Source: RCC90-49c sp051016155 (GTDB lineage Bacteria; Bacteroidota; Bacteroidia; Cytophagales; Amoebophilaceae). From it: a stretch of DNA of 64,000 nucleotides. The number at the start of each line of letters is the position of its first letter. The first letter of the stretch is position 1. Location: the NCBI GenBank assembly GCA_051016155.1, contig CP136537.1, forward strand, positions 124,001-188,000, read 5' to 3'. The position numbers and the translations under genes were made by a program. Shown piece by piece: positions 1 through 8,584 of this stretch. The notes below the pieces were generated by a model that worked only from the letters and a program-made list of their open reading frames with translations, was not told the DNA's origin and ran no database searches.

Positions 1-321
1 GTGATCATTGAAGACGCCGCCTTTATCGGCTCCAGATGCTCCATTGTGGAAGGTGTGCACATAGGGCGTGAGGCCGTGATTGCCGCCAATGTGACCCTCA
101 CCGCCAGCACAAGAATCATTGACGTGACCCAAGCGCAGCCCCAAGAGTACCGTGGTCGTGTGCCTGAGCGTGCCGTAGTCATTCCAGGTGCCTATCCCAA
201 GCAGTTCCCTGCAGGGCAATACCACGTGCCTTGCGCCCTGATCATTGGCCAAAGAACTGCCCAGACAGACCACAAAATTGCGCTTAACCAAGTGCTGAGA
301 GACTACGACATCGAAATTTAG
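1..321 (+). CDS. dapD: tetrahydrodipicolinate N-succinyltransferase, C-terminal part
   Basis: Only the last 106 residues are in the window; the gene starts to the left. The visible part is a left-handed beta-helix hexapeptide stretch (FIGSRCSIVEGVHIG, then IAANVTLTASTRIIDV) followed by the DapD-type tail with VPERAVVIPGAYPKQFPAG and CALIIGQR. DapD transfers a succinyl group from succinyl-CoA to tetrahydrodipicolinate in the diaminopimelate/lysine pathway, so the cell still makes or once made peptidoglycan precursors. This fits the amidase and Ddl genes later in the window. The first in-frame GTG of the window is not a real start. A short inverted repeat (GCTACT/AGTAGC) lies at 325-343 after the stop, without a T run. 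Confidence 0.9.
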   Translation: MIIEDAAFIGSRCSIVEGVHIGREAVIAANVTLTASTRIIDVTQAQPQEYRGRVPERAVVIPGAYPKQFPAGQYHVPCALIIGQRTAQTDHKIALNQVLRDYDIEI

Positions 322-457
322 GAAGCTACTATTGCCCAGTAGCGTGAATTAATCTATAAGTATAGGTAATTATCCATTTTTACTTAGATTGGCACAGTCT
401 TAAGAGAGGCGCTATGACTATAGTGCAAAATACACGAACCTAAAATCAGAAAGCAAG

Positions 458-3400
458 ATGAACTATCTCAGTACAGATCACCTGATTGTTTATGCCTTTC
501 TATTGATCACCCTTGCTATTGGCCTCTGGGCAGGGAGAGGCATTAAGGATATTCGCGAGTATGCGATTGGGAATAGAACCTTTGGCACAGCAGCATTGGT
601 GCTCACTTTTTTAGCTACAAACGTAGCAGGAGAAAGCATCCTTGACCTTGCTGGTGAGGTAAATAAAACAGGAATAATTTTTCCTGTCATTTTTACAATA
701 GGGATAAGTGGAGGCCTTATCGTACAAGCTCTTATTGCTCCAAATATAGTCTCTTTCAGAGAGAGTCTTACCATGGGAGATATAATGGGCACGCTTTACG
801 GGACCAATAGCCAAATTATTACTGGCTTACTAGGCTTCTTCACAGCGATTTGTGTAGCTGGCATGGAAATAGTGGTATTAGGGCTTTTCTGCGAGTCCTT
901 ATTAGGCATTGACTATCGGTGGGGAGTAGGCTTGGGAGGTATCCTGCTAGCCATCTATTCAGCACATGGAGGTATTAAGGCAGTTACGGTCACCGATGTA
1001 TTTCAATTCCTGATCTTGCTTATCGTTGTCCCTGTAATTGCAGTGCTGGCATTAAAGCATGCCGGAGGCATCAAAGCTGTACTTGTACAATTGCCTGCTG
1101 AAAAGTCACAGATAACCTCTCATCCTAATTTTAGTTACTATCTAATTCTGTTCATATCCTTTATAGTTTTTCAGTTCCCCATGGTGGATCCCGCACTCGT
1201 GCAGCGTATACTGATGGCAAGGACCAGAAAGCAGATACGTAATATGTTCCTTACTTTGGCCGTCTTCTCCTGTACTTTGTATTTAGCCATCATGCTAATA
1301 GGCATGGCTTGCCTTGTCTTATACCCTGACCTCAAAGGCCATGATGTTGTACCCCGAGTTGTTAATAATCTTTTGCCCGTAGGCATCAAAGGGATGTCCA
1401 TTGCTGGTCTCTTTGCGGTGACTATGTCTACTGTCGACTCCTTCTTGCATGCTGCAGGCCTTACTTTTGTTCACGATGTTGTCAAACCACTTTGCGATAA
1501 GAGCGACCTATCTATCAATGAATTAAGCTGGACCAGATATATTACTGCCTTCCTTAGTTTGTTTGCCATTGCTATAGGATTTGCCCACGCTGATAACCTA
1601 TACGGCTTGCTCTTAATATCCTACGAATTTACCTGCCCACTCCTTAGCTTCCCACTCTGGTTCGGGATCATGGGCCTTAAGCCTGATCAGCGTGCCTTTT
1701 ACACTGCTGCAGGGGTCACTACGATCGTACTCATCCTGGCTAAATTCCTAGCACCAGAATCACAGAGCCATTGGGTGCCTATCATCAGTGTGATGACTAA
1801 TGGCATCGTCTTTTTGGGTATGCATGCCGTGCGGAATAAAGGCTTTGCCATTGTTAGTCGCAAGCAAAACAAAGAACATATATGGCGCCCTAGTCGTGAG
1901 CAGATTGCAACACAGCTTGAGCTGCTGCTCCCTACTCCTCAGCGTATCGTTAAGTATTCACAGACCCAGGTAGCCAAGTATGGTGCTCCTTATATTTTAC
2001 TAGGAATCTTCTGCATACTCAACTACCTAGTCCCTTATTTCATGTGGGAGTATGATAACACTCAGACCTATGAACTCATGCTCTATTTGCGTTTCATAGG
2101 TGCGATGGCCTGTGGCCTGCTGGTCGTCAAAGATAAATGGCCAGAAGCTCTACTCCCTTACCTGCCTACCTTCTGGCACCTGACCCTGCTCTACTGCATT
2201 CCTTTCACCAGTACGGTCATGTTCCTCCTCACGCAAGGCAGCACCGAGTGGCTCATCAATGTCGCCATCACCATCATGTTCCTCATCGTACTGGTAGATT
2301 GGACTACCTTCTTGATCTTGACAGCCCTCGGCATTGGCCTCGGATTTTGCTTCTTTACACAAGTGGTAGGACCCATCAATATTCAGCTCGACTTCAGCAG
2401 TGGCTATCTGCTCGTCTACCAAGGCCTCTTTGCCACCCTCATTGGCCTGCTCTTTGCCCGCAGAAAGCAGCAACGCTTTGATCAGCTCACTACCCACAAC
2501 CAAGCCCTTACTCTAGCAGACCAAGAGAACAAAGAAAAACTCTTGGAGGCCGTTAGAGAAAGAGTACGCATCATCCAAACACTCAAGCATGCTGGCATTC
2601 AGGACCTACTGCAGGTGGCTAAACTCATCAGAGACCTACAGCGCAAGGCTAAAAAACTACCTGATTTGTTCGAAGCAACCACACAGCTCGAAGCAACGCT
2701 CATTCCCATGACCTTGCAGCTGCGCGGCATCGAAGACAGGGCAGCCAACTTTCTCAGGCTTTCGGTAGAGCAGCTGACACTGCAAGCGCTCCTAAAATCA
2801 GTAAAAGACCAGCTAGCAGCTCAAGGCAAGGACAAAGGCGTTCAGTTTTATACCCAAACGAAGCACCAAGAAATCACCTGCGATCCTAAACGCACACAAG
2901 CGCTCCTGGTCAGCAGCATCACGGCTTTGCAAACGGCGAGTGACAATGGCCCCATTCTAGTAGGCATAGAAGATACGCGCCTGCACTATCCGATCCCTTC
3001 TGTGCTCCCTGACTACATCAAAAACGTGACAGCACTGCGCTTGACTATCACCACCCAGGCTGCCCTCCCTGCTTTGCAAGAAAGCTACCGAGCACAGCTC
3101 AATGGTGCTGAGCTCACTGCACCAGAGACAGCGCAAGAGCTCATCTTGCTGGAAAACAGGCGTATTGTCAAGGCGCACTATGGCCATACAGAGGTTCAAT
3201 CAGACACGTTGTACTATGTCATACCACTCGACATTGGGGAGGTACGTCCAAAAGACCTTGACAAGCCCTACATGGAGCTTGGCGTGATGCCTGTGAGGGC
3301 GGACGATCACTATAAGGGGGCGCAAGCACAAGAAAAGGCCTTCTTGAAGGCAGTGCAGGAGCGAAGTAATGCAGACCTAGAAACGGTCAAAAGCGTCATT

Positions 3401-3910
3401 GAGCTGATCAAATGGTACCATGGGCCTGTGAGCCGCAGGTCAGGAGAACCGTTCTATTTACATCCCATAGCGGTAGCACAGATTGTCTTGGACTACAATA
3501 CAGACGAGGCGACGATCCTTGGCGCTCTCCTGCACGACACGGTGGAAGACACGGCAATGCTTTTGGAGGACATTGAGGCGGTGTTTGGAAAAGAGACGGC
3601 CGACATCGTCGATACAGTGACGCACCTGGAGAGCCAAAAAGAGAGCTTCTACAAGGTCAAGCTTTCTGCCGAAGAGAATATCCTGATGCTTTTGGAATCA
3701 GACGACAAGCGTGCCTTGTATGTGAAAGTAGCAGACCGCATGCACAATATGCGCACCATCGGTGCCAAGCCTTACAAGAGTCAACTGAGGACGGCCAAGG
3801 AGACGCTGCAGTTTTTTGTGCCCTTGTGCAAAGAGCGTTTGGACCTACTAGATGCTGCAGAGGAGCTGAAGGAAAGGAGCGCGGCAGTGATAGCTAAAAA
3901 CATCTCGTAG
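458..3910 (+). CDS. sodium/solute symporter fused to degenerate sensor kinase and RelA/SpoT-type HD domain
   Basis: This 1150-residue membrane protein has three parts. Residues 1 to about 470 form an SSF-type Na+/solute symporter with many membrane segments and a typical polar motif around LATNVAGESILD. Residues about 510-690 add more membrane helices. Residues about 690-960 are a coiled coil plus a region like a histidine-kinase core but without a clear phosphoacceptor H-box or N-box; only fragments such as CDPKRTQALL and ENRRIVKAHYG recall a kinase. The C-terminal part (about 975-1150) is a RelA/SpoT-type HD hydrolase module: H1002 in EPFYLHP, the HDTVED motif at H1026/D1027, and VADRMHNMRT. 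No synthetase domain follows. By family it could couple solute sensing to (p)ppGpp breakdown at the membrane; that coupling is inference. ATG at 458 is preceded by a purine-rich stretch. Confidence 0.85.
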   Translation: MNYLSTDHLIVYAFLLITLAIGLWAGRGIKDIREYAIGNRTFGTAALVLTFLATNVAGESILDLAGEVNKTGIIFPVIFTIGISGGLIVQALIAPNIVSFRESLTMGDIMGTLYGTNSQIITGLLGFFTAICVAGMEIVVLGLFCESLLGIDYRWGVGLGGILLAIYSAHGGIKAVTVTDVFQFLILLIVVPVIAVLALKHAGGIKAVLVQLPAEKSQITSHPNFSYYLILFISFIVFQFPMVDPALVQRILMARTRKQIRNMFLTLAVFSCTLYLAIMLIGMACLVLYPDLKGHDVVPRVVNNLLPVGIKGMSIAGLFAVTMSTVDSFLHAAGLTFVHDVVKPLCDKSDLSINELSWTRYITAFLSLFAIAIGFAHADNLYGLLLISYEFTCPLLSFPLWFGIMGLKPDQRAFYTAAGVTTIVLILAKFLAPESQSHWVPIISVMTNGIVFLGMHAVRNKGFAIVSRKQNKEHIWRPSREQIATQLELLLPTPQRIVKYSQTQVAKYGAPYILLGIFCILNYLVPYFMWEYDNTQTYELMLYLRFIGAMACGLLVVKDKWPEALLPYLPTFWHLTLLYCIPFTSTVMFLLTQGSTEWLINVAITIMFLIVLVDWTTFLILTALGIGLGFCFFTQVVGPINIQLDFSSGYLLVYQGLFATLIGLLFARRKQQRFDQLTTHNQALTLADQENKEKLLEAVRERVRIIQTLKHAGIQDLLQVAKLIRDLQRKAKKLPDLFEATTQLEATLIPMTLQLRGIEDRAANFLRLSVEQLTLQALLKSVKDQLAAQGKDKGVQFYTQTKHQEITCDPKRTQALLVSSITALQTASDNGPILVGIEDTRLHYPIPSVLPDYIKNVTALRLTITTQAALPALQESYRAQLNGAELTAPETAQELILLENRRIVKAHYGHTEVQSDTLYYVIPLDIGEVRPKDLDKPYMELGVMPVRADDHYKGAQAQEKAFLKAVQERSNADLETVKSVIELIKWYHGPVSRRSGEPFYLHPIAVAQIVLDYNTDEATILGALLHDTVEDTAMLLEDIEAVFGKETADIVDTVTHLESQKESFYKVKLSAEENILMLLESDDKRALYVKVADRMHNMRTIGAKPYKSQLRTAKETLQFFVPLCKERLDLLDAAEELKERSAAVIAKNIS

Positions 3911-3990
3911 GCATTGAGCAAGACAAACAGATTTATTGTTTTTTCCATTTTTACGTACTAATATAGACAAGAACTAAAATAGTTAATGAC

Positions 3991-5157
3991 ATGATCGCAA
4001 AACAGTTGCAAAAAATGGCTATACGCGCAGGATGGGTGGTAGTGGCTAGTGGGCTTATTCCATCATATGCCCGTGCGCAGGAAATGATAACAGAGAAAAA
4101 AAAAGAGACCAATAGCTTAAAGGTCACGGTAGATTTATCTGTAAAAGCTTGTGGTGACTTTTTGCCTTACGACGCCCAACCTGAATTCATGTCTTCTGCT
4201 ATTCCTGCCAAAAGAGGTGCAAGCAGACAGCGTGTTCTTTTCGGTACAGGTGACTTGGACTTAGGCATAGAGAAAACCGTGCCTTTTATGAGCAAGACGA
4301 TCCGTTGTGCGCTAAAAGCTGATCTCGATCAAAAAGGTGTTAGCCTTAAAAGAGTCTATGCAGACCACGATTCTTTTTTAGTAGGTCTATACTTTAGTAA
4401 TCTTAGCGATGTAGATGCGCTACCTGAAACACTAACAGGAGATGTCCCCTGTAGCGCTGTCGCACCTAGCACCCCTCAGATAAGCTGGAAAGGTCAGTTT
4501 GGGAAAGGCCTCAGTTGCCTTGTGGGGATAGAGCAAGCACTCCATCCAAAAGAAGATGAGTTAGGGCATAACCTAGCTCCTATTAAAAACTTTTCTGCCT
4601 TGGCCTCTTCTGTCAAGTATGAAGGAGCATTGGGATATGTACGCCTGGGTGGCTTATTTCGAATGCTAGATTACGAAGAGGATGCGGCTAAAAAACCGCA
4701 TCACCTACCCGCTGGAGGCGCTAATATTACCAGCGTGCTCAAGTTATTGCCTGAGAAGACTACATTTAAATTCCACGTTATTTATGGTGTCGGGATCGGC
4801 AGTTATATCTTGGACTTCGCCGGCATCTCTAAAACAGATTACAAGGACATTTACCTGAAAGAAGACCAAACCCCTGCCTTAATAGGCACATGGGGAGGAC
4901 ATGCAGCCATAGAGCATCGATGGCTCCCTCAGTTGCGCTCGACCATGGCTTATGGAATGTTGAACACGGAGCGACAGTGCAATACACATGGGGACCCTTA
5001 CAAGCAAGGGCAGTTTGCTTCTGCTAATTTGACCTACCACCCTACGGAGCAAACGACCTTGGGGGTTGAGTATCTGTGGGGTATGAGAGAAAGTATTGCA
5101 AAAGACAGTAAAAGGCATGCCCACCGCGTGCAAGCAGCTGTTGGATTTAGTCTTTAA
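3991..5157 (+). CDS. DcaP-like outer-membrane porin
   Basis: A 388-residue exported protein. The N terminus has a signal peptide ending near YARAQ (cleavage about residue 30). The rest is beta-barrel-like with alternating hydrophobic and polar strands. The second half has the hallmarks I associate with DcaP-family trimeric porins: FHVIYGVGIGSYI, then HRWLPQLRSTMAYG, SANLTYHPTEQTTLGVEYLWG, and a C-terminal strand RVQAAVGFSL. Such proteins move small anionic or organic molecules across the outer membrane. The preceding gene ends 80 bases upstream and a strong terminator follows 20 bases after the stop, so this is probably a single-gene unit. Family assignment rests on recalled motif pattern; substrate is unknown. 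Confidence 0.75.
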   Translation: MIAKQLQKMAIRAGWVVVASGLIPSYARAQEMITEKKKETNSLKVTVDLSVKACGDFLPYDAQPEFMSSAIPAKRGASRQRVLFGTGDLDLGIEKTVPFMSKTIRCALKADLDQKGVSLKRVYADHDSFLVGLYFSNLSDVDALPETLTGDVPCSAVAPSTPQISWKGQFGKGLSCLVGIEQALHPKEDELGHNLAPIKNFSALASSVKYEGALGYVRLGGLFRMLDYEEDAAKKPHHLPAGGANITSVLKLLPEKTTFKFHVIYGVGIGSYILDFAGISKTDYKDIYLKEDQTPALIGTWGGHAAIEHRWLPQLRSTMAYGMLNTERQCNTHGDPYKQGQFASANLTYHPTEQTTLGVEYLWGMRESIAKDSKRHAHRVQAAVGFSL

Positions 5158-5177
5158 TCATTTTGAAGTCTCTCGCC

Positions 5178-5207
5178 AAGGCCTAGGAAAACACCTGGGC
5201 CTTTTTT
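5178..5207 (+). terminator. intrinsic terminator after porin gene
   Basis: A 10-bp stem (AAGGCCTAGG paired with CCTGGGCCTT, one G-U pair) with a 6-base loop is followed by a run of T. It sits 20 bases after the porin stop codon. Confidence 0.85.
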
Positions 5208-5374
5208 ATGGCTAGAAAGCTGTAAAAGGAGAACTAGTCAGGTTACTGACATCAAGGCAGTAACTACTGAACGCTTCCAAGAGCAAAAAAATAGCTAATT
5301 TTGCCCTCGTTTTCTTTAGTAGCCAGGAGCACGGCTCAGCGCTAGCATTCAAGCACTCGTTGGAATAAGTCATT

Positions 5375-7783
5375 ATGAATAGGAGAGGTCTTTTTTTTGT
5401 TGTCGCACTCACCATAACCATCACTGCCTTACTCAATACGCGCATTGGGAAGCTCCCTCCTCTGGGTAAGTTGCTAGACCCTTTCCAGGGTGCCTGGCAA
5501 AATGCAGAGACGCATGCAGTCAGCTTACCTACTACCCTATCACTACCTGGGCTCAAGGACCAAGTAACGGTGCGCTTTGACGAACACATGATTCCTCACA
5601 TTACCGCTCAAAATGAGGATGACCTTTACTTTGCCCAAGGCTATGTCACTGCCTTTCATCGGCTGTGGCAAATGGACTTTCAGACCTATGCAGCAGCTGG
5701 CCGTATGTCAGAAATTATAGGTCCCCAGGCCATCGATTTTGACCGACTACAGCGCCGTAAGGGAAATCTGTATGCAGCAGCCAATGCCCTGGCTAATTTC
5801 AAAGCAGACAGTGCGCTGCACAGCATGATCAATGCCTACGTAGCTGGCATCAATGCTTATATCAAAACCTTGTCTTACAAAAAGTTGCCGCTCGAATACA
5901 AGCTTCTGGCCTACCAGCCAGAGCCCTGGACCCCGCTCAAAGTAGCGCTCATGATGGTACAAATGATCGATGAGCTTTGTGGAGGCAATGAGAGCTTTGA
6001 AAATACCAATGCACTGCACCAACTGGGTCAGGAAAAATTTGATTTGCTCTTCCCTACTCATTGTCCACAGAATGAGCCTGTCATTCCTAAGCGCACGGCC
6101 TGGAACTTCAAACCTGTTCCTACTCAGCCACCCTCCTGGAGGGTGCCGCAACACATGGTCCATCACAAGCAGCACCGGTCTAGTGAAGCTGGAGGGAGCA
6201 ATAACTGGGCCGTGGCTAAAAAAAAGACAGCCACAGACACCCCCTACTTGGCCAATGATCCTCATCTGGTCATGAGACTTCCTGCCATTTGGTATGGCAT
6301 GCACCTGCAGTCGCCCACAGTCAATGTCTTTGGGGCAACCATCCCAGGGCTTCCGAGTGTAATCATTGGCTTTAACGAGAACATTGCCTGGGGCGTGACC
6401 AATGCCGCTAGAGACGTAAAAAGTTGGTACGTCATTGACTTTAAAGACGAAACCAGACAAGAGTATCGTTATGACGATCTGCTGCTCAAAACCCAGTTAG
6501 TGACAGAAGAAATTAAGGTAAGGGGGCAAAAAAGCGTCTATGACACTGTAGTCTATACCCACTTGGGTCCTGTGGTGTATGATGATAACTTTCTAGGCCG
6601 TGCAGGGCAACACAACTTGGCCATGAAATGGACAGGCCATCACCCTGGGCAAGAGCTACGCTCTTTCTATCTTTTAAATAGGGCTCAGAACTACCAAGAG
6701 TTTGAAGAAGCACTACAGCACTACCATGTGCCTAGCCAAAATTTTGCCTTTGCTTCTGTACAAAATGACATTGCCATCAACGTAGCAGGGAAGTTTCCTG
6801 CGCTATGGAAGGACCAAGGACGGTTTTTGATGGAGGGAAATACAGCAGCTTATGAATGGCAGGGCTACATTCCTACAGCGCACAATCCCAAAATATTGAA
6901 TCCTTCCCAAGGCTATGTAAGCTCGGCCAACCAACGCTCTACCGACCAGCGCTATCCTTATCATTATCGGCATTGTCGTGAAGAGTACTACCGCAACAGA
7001 AGACTCAATCAGGTGTTGAGTCAGCTCCAAGCCGTCGATGAAAAGGACATGATGCAGTTGCAAAATGATAGCTACAACCTGGCTGCTCAAGAAAGCTTGC
7101 CCCTACTGCTCAAGCACCTAGACACTACACAGTTGACCCAAGAGCAGCAAGTGGCTCATCAGTTACTCCTAGACTGGGATTTTTACAATGAAATAGACCA
7201 GCTCGCCCCCTCTGTCTTTCAGGCTTGGCAGCAACAGCTAGAGACAAAGCTATGGGGGTCGCTCAGAAATGCACAGTGGCCTATGCCTCGGCCTAGCTTT
7301 TACCGAACCATAGAGATTTTGGCGCAATCTCCTGATAGTCCTCATCTAGACCTAGGAGAGTACGCTACTGTGGGGGCATTGATTCAGGCAGCTTTTGTAG
7401 AAGCCGTGCAAACATTAGAAGCTTGGCAAGAAAAGCATCAACAACCTTACCAATGGGGTGACTATCGGGAGGTGTTTATCAACCACCTGGCTTTTATTCC
7501 TTCGTTTGGTTTAAAAAATCTACCAGTAAGTGGCGGTGCCCATATTTTGAATGCTAATGTGGGCGGCCAAGGAGCCTCTATGCGCCTAGTGGTCAAGCTA
7601 CTGGAAGAGGCACCCCAAGGTTGGTTTATCTATCCAGGTGGCCAGTCAGGCAATCCAGGCAGCCCTTACTATACCAACTTTGTAGAACGCTGGTGCCAAG
7701 GCCAGTACCTACCCGTGTCGCTTAAAGACAGCAATACTTCAGCCGACAAGCACTTTACCGTGACGCTGCGGCCAGCCTCCTGA
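5375..7783 (+). CDS. penicillin acylase family N-terminal-nucleophile hydrolase
   Basis: An 802-residue protein with an N-terminal hydrophobic segment (FFVVALTITITALL) acting as signal or anchor, so it is periplasmic or membrane-bound. The alpha-chain region contains VRFDEHMIPHI and DLYFAQGYVTAFHRLWQMD. The autocatalytic junction is GGSNNWAV, with Ser275 as the expected beta-chain nucleophile. Downstream motifs include NDPHLVMRLPAIWYGMHL, GLPSVIIGFNENIAWG and the late VSGGAHILNANVGGQGASMR. Family members cleave acyl-amide bonds; natural substrates are often unknown and may include quorum signals or peptidoglycan-related amides. rsmG follows 16 bases later, so they may be co-transcribed. Length fits the family. 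Confidence 0.9.
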   Translation: MNRRGLFFVVALTITITALLNTRIGKLPPLGKLLDPFQGAWQNAETHAVSLPTTLSLPGLKDQVTVRFDEHMIPHITAQNEDDLYFAQGYVTAFHRLWQMDFQTYAAAGRMSEIIGPQAIDFDRLQRRKGNLYAAANALANFKADSALHSMINAYVAGINAYIKTLSYKKLPLEYKLLAYQPEPWTPLKVALMMVQMIDELCGGNESFENTNALHQLGQEKFDLLFPTHCPQNEPVIPKRTAWNFKPVPTQPPSWRVPQHMVHHKQHRSSEAGGSNNWAVAKKKTATDTPYLANDPHLVMRLPAIWYGMHLQSPTVNVFGATIPGLPSVIIGFNENIAWGVTNAARDVKSWYVIDFKDETRQEYRYDDLLLKTQLVTEEIKVRGQKSVYDTVVYTHLGPVVYDDNFLGRAGQHNLAMKWTGHHPGQELRSFYLLNRAQNYQEFEEALQHYHVPSQNFAFASVQNDIAINVAGKFPALWKDQGRFLMEGNTAAYEWQGYIPTAHNPKILNPSQGYVSSANQRSTDQRYPYHYRHCREEYYRNRRLNQVLSQLQAVDEKDMMQLQNDSYNLAAQESLPLLLKHLDTTQLTQEQQVAHQLLLDWDFYNEIDQLAPSVFQAWQQQLETKLWGSLRNAQWPMPRPSFYRTIEILAQSPDSPHLDLGEYATVGALIQAAFVEAVQTLEAWQEKHQQPYQWGDYREVFINHLAFIPSFGLKNLPVSGGAHILNANVGGQGASMRLVVKLLEEAPQGWFIYPGGQSGNPGSPYYTNFVERWCQGQYLPVSLKDSNTSADKHFTVTLRPAS

Positions 7784-7799
7784 CGACCAGCATCAATTC

Positions 7800-8432
7800 A
7801 TGGCCCCCTCCCCTACTCCAACCGTCGAAACCACCATCTTTCGCTACTTTGACGGCTTATCCTCCACGCAGCGAGCACAGTTCCAGCAATTAGGGCCCGT
7901 TTACCAAGCCTGGAACGAAAAGCTTAACCTCATTTCCCGTGCAGACATCGCACATCTCTATTTGAAGCATGCCCTGCACGCGCTCAGTGTGGCCAAAGTC
8001 GTGACGCTTCAGCCAGACGCGCATGTGCTGGACGTAGGCACAGGAGGAGGCTTTCCTGGCATTCCACTGGCCATTCTATTTCCCACCACCCAGTTTCACT
8101 TGATCGACTCTATCGGCAAAAAGATTCGTGCTGTGCAGCACATCGCCCAAGAGCTAGGGCTAGGTAACGTAACTACCGCTCAAGTCAGAGCAGAAAACGT
8201 GGAAGGAAAATATGACTTCATTATGGGTAGGGCAGTGACCCGCTTGGACACTTTTTGCGGCTGGGTACAGGACAACATCGCTGTCAGCGCTCAACACAGT
8301 ATTCCCAATGGCATCTTGTATCTCAAAGGCCAGGAGCCCCTACAAACGCCTTGGCAACACCGCAGCTACGCGCTCCGTGATTTTTTCGTTGAGTCATTTT
8401 TCGAAACCAAGCAGCTAGTGCACCTTTATTGA
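7800..8432 (+). CDS. rsmG: 16S rRNA (guanine527-N7)-methyltransferase
   Basis: This 210-residue RsmG/GidB protein has the class I methyltransferase glycine motif VLDVGTGGGFPGIPLAI and the following acidic strand FHLIDSIGKKIRAV. The N-terminal helical part (VYQAWNEKLNLISRAD) and GRAVTRLDTF are also family hallmarks. It methylates G527 of 16S rRNA using S-adenosylmethionine. It begins 16 bases after the acylase gene and is probably in the same transcript. The ATG at 7800 gives a normal length. Confidence 0.93.
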   Translation: MAPSPTPTVETTIFRYFDGLSSTQRAQFQQLGPVYQAWNEKLNLISRADIAHLYLKHALHALSVAKVVTLQPDAHVLDVGTGGGFPGIPLAILFPTTQFHLIDSIGKKIRAVQHIAQELGLGNVTTAQVRAENVEGKYDFIMGRAVTRLDTFCGWVQDNIAVSAQHSIPNGILYLKGQEPLQTPWQHRSYALRDFFVESFFETKQLVHLY

Positions 8433-8584
8433 ACTATTCACTTGTTTATTGGGCCATTTGTTGGTTGGGAGTACTCGTTGACTGATTAGTCATTATAGGA
8501 TGATTGTGGAATCAGCTTGAAGGAGCCCTTTGGCCTGCGTATCTTTGCTTAGATATATGCATATCCATTGACCTTGCTACTGGT
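8433..8584. other. spacer with CCAATAA/TTATTGG word family
   Basis: The spacer between rsmG and the next gene begins with TTATTGGGCCATTTG-type words seen after other genes in this window. No RNA gene or terminator was recognised. Confidence 0.4.

Noticed and set aside
325..343. Inverted repeat after dapD as terminator
   Set aside because: The stem is only six pairs and no T run follows.
5747..6460. 237-codon minus-strand open frame
   Set aside because: It lies wholly inside the penicillin acylase gene, has no motif, and is a shadow of that gene's codon pattern.
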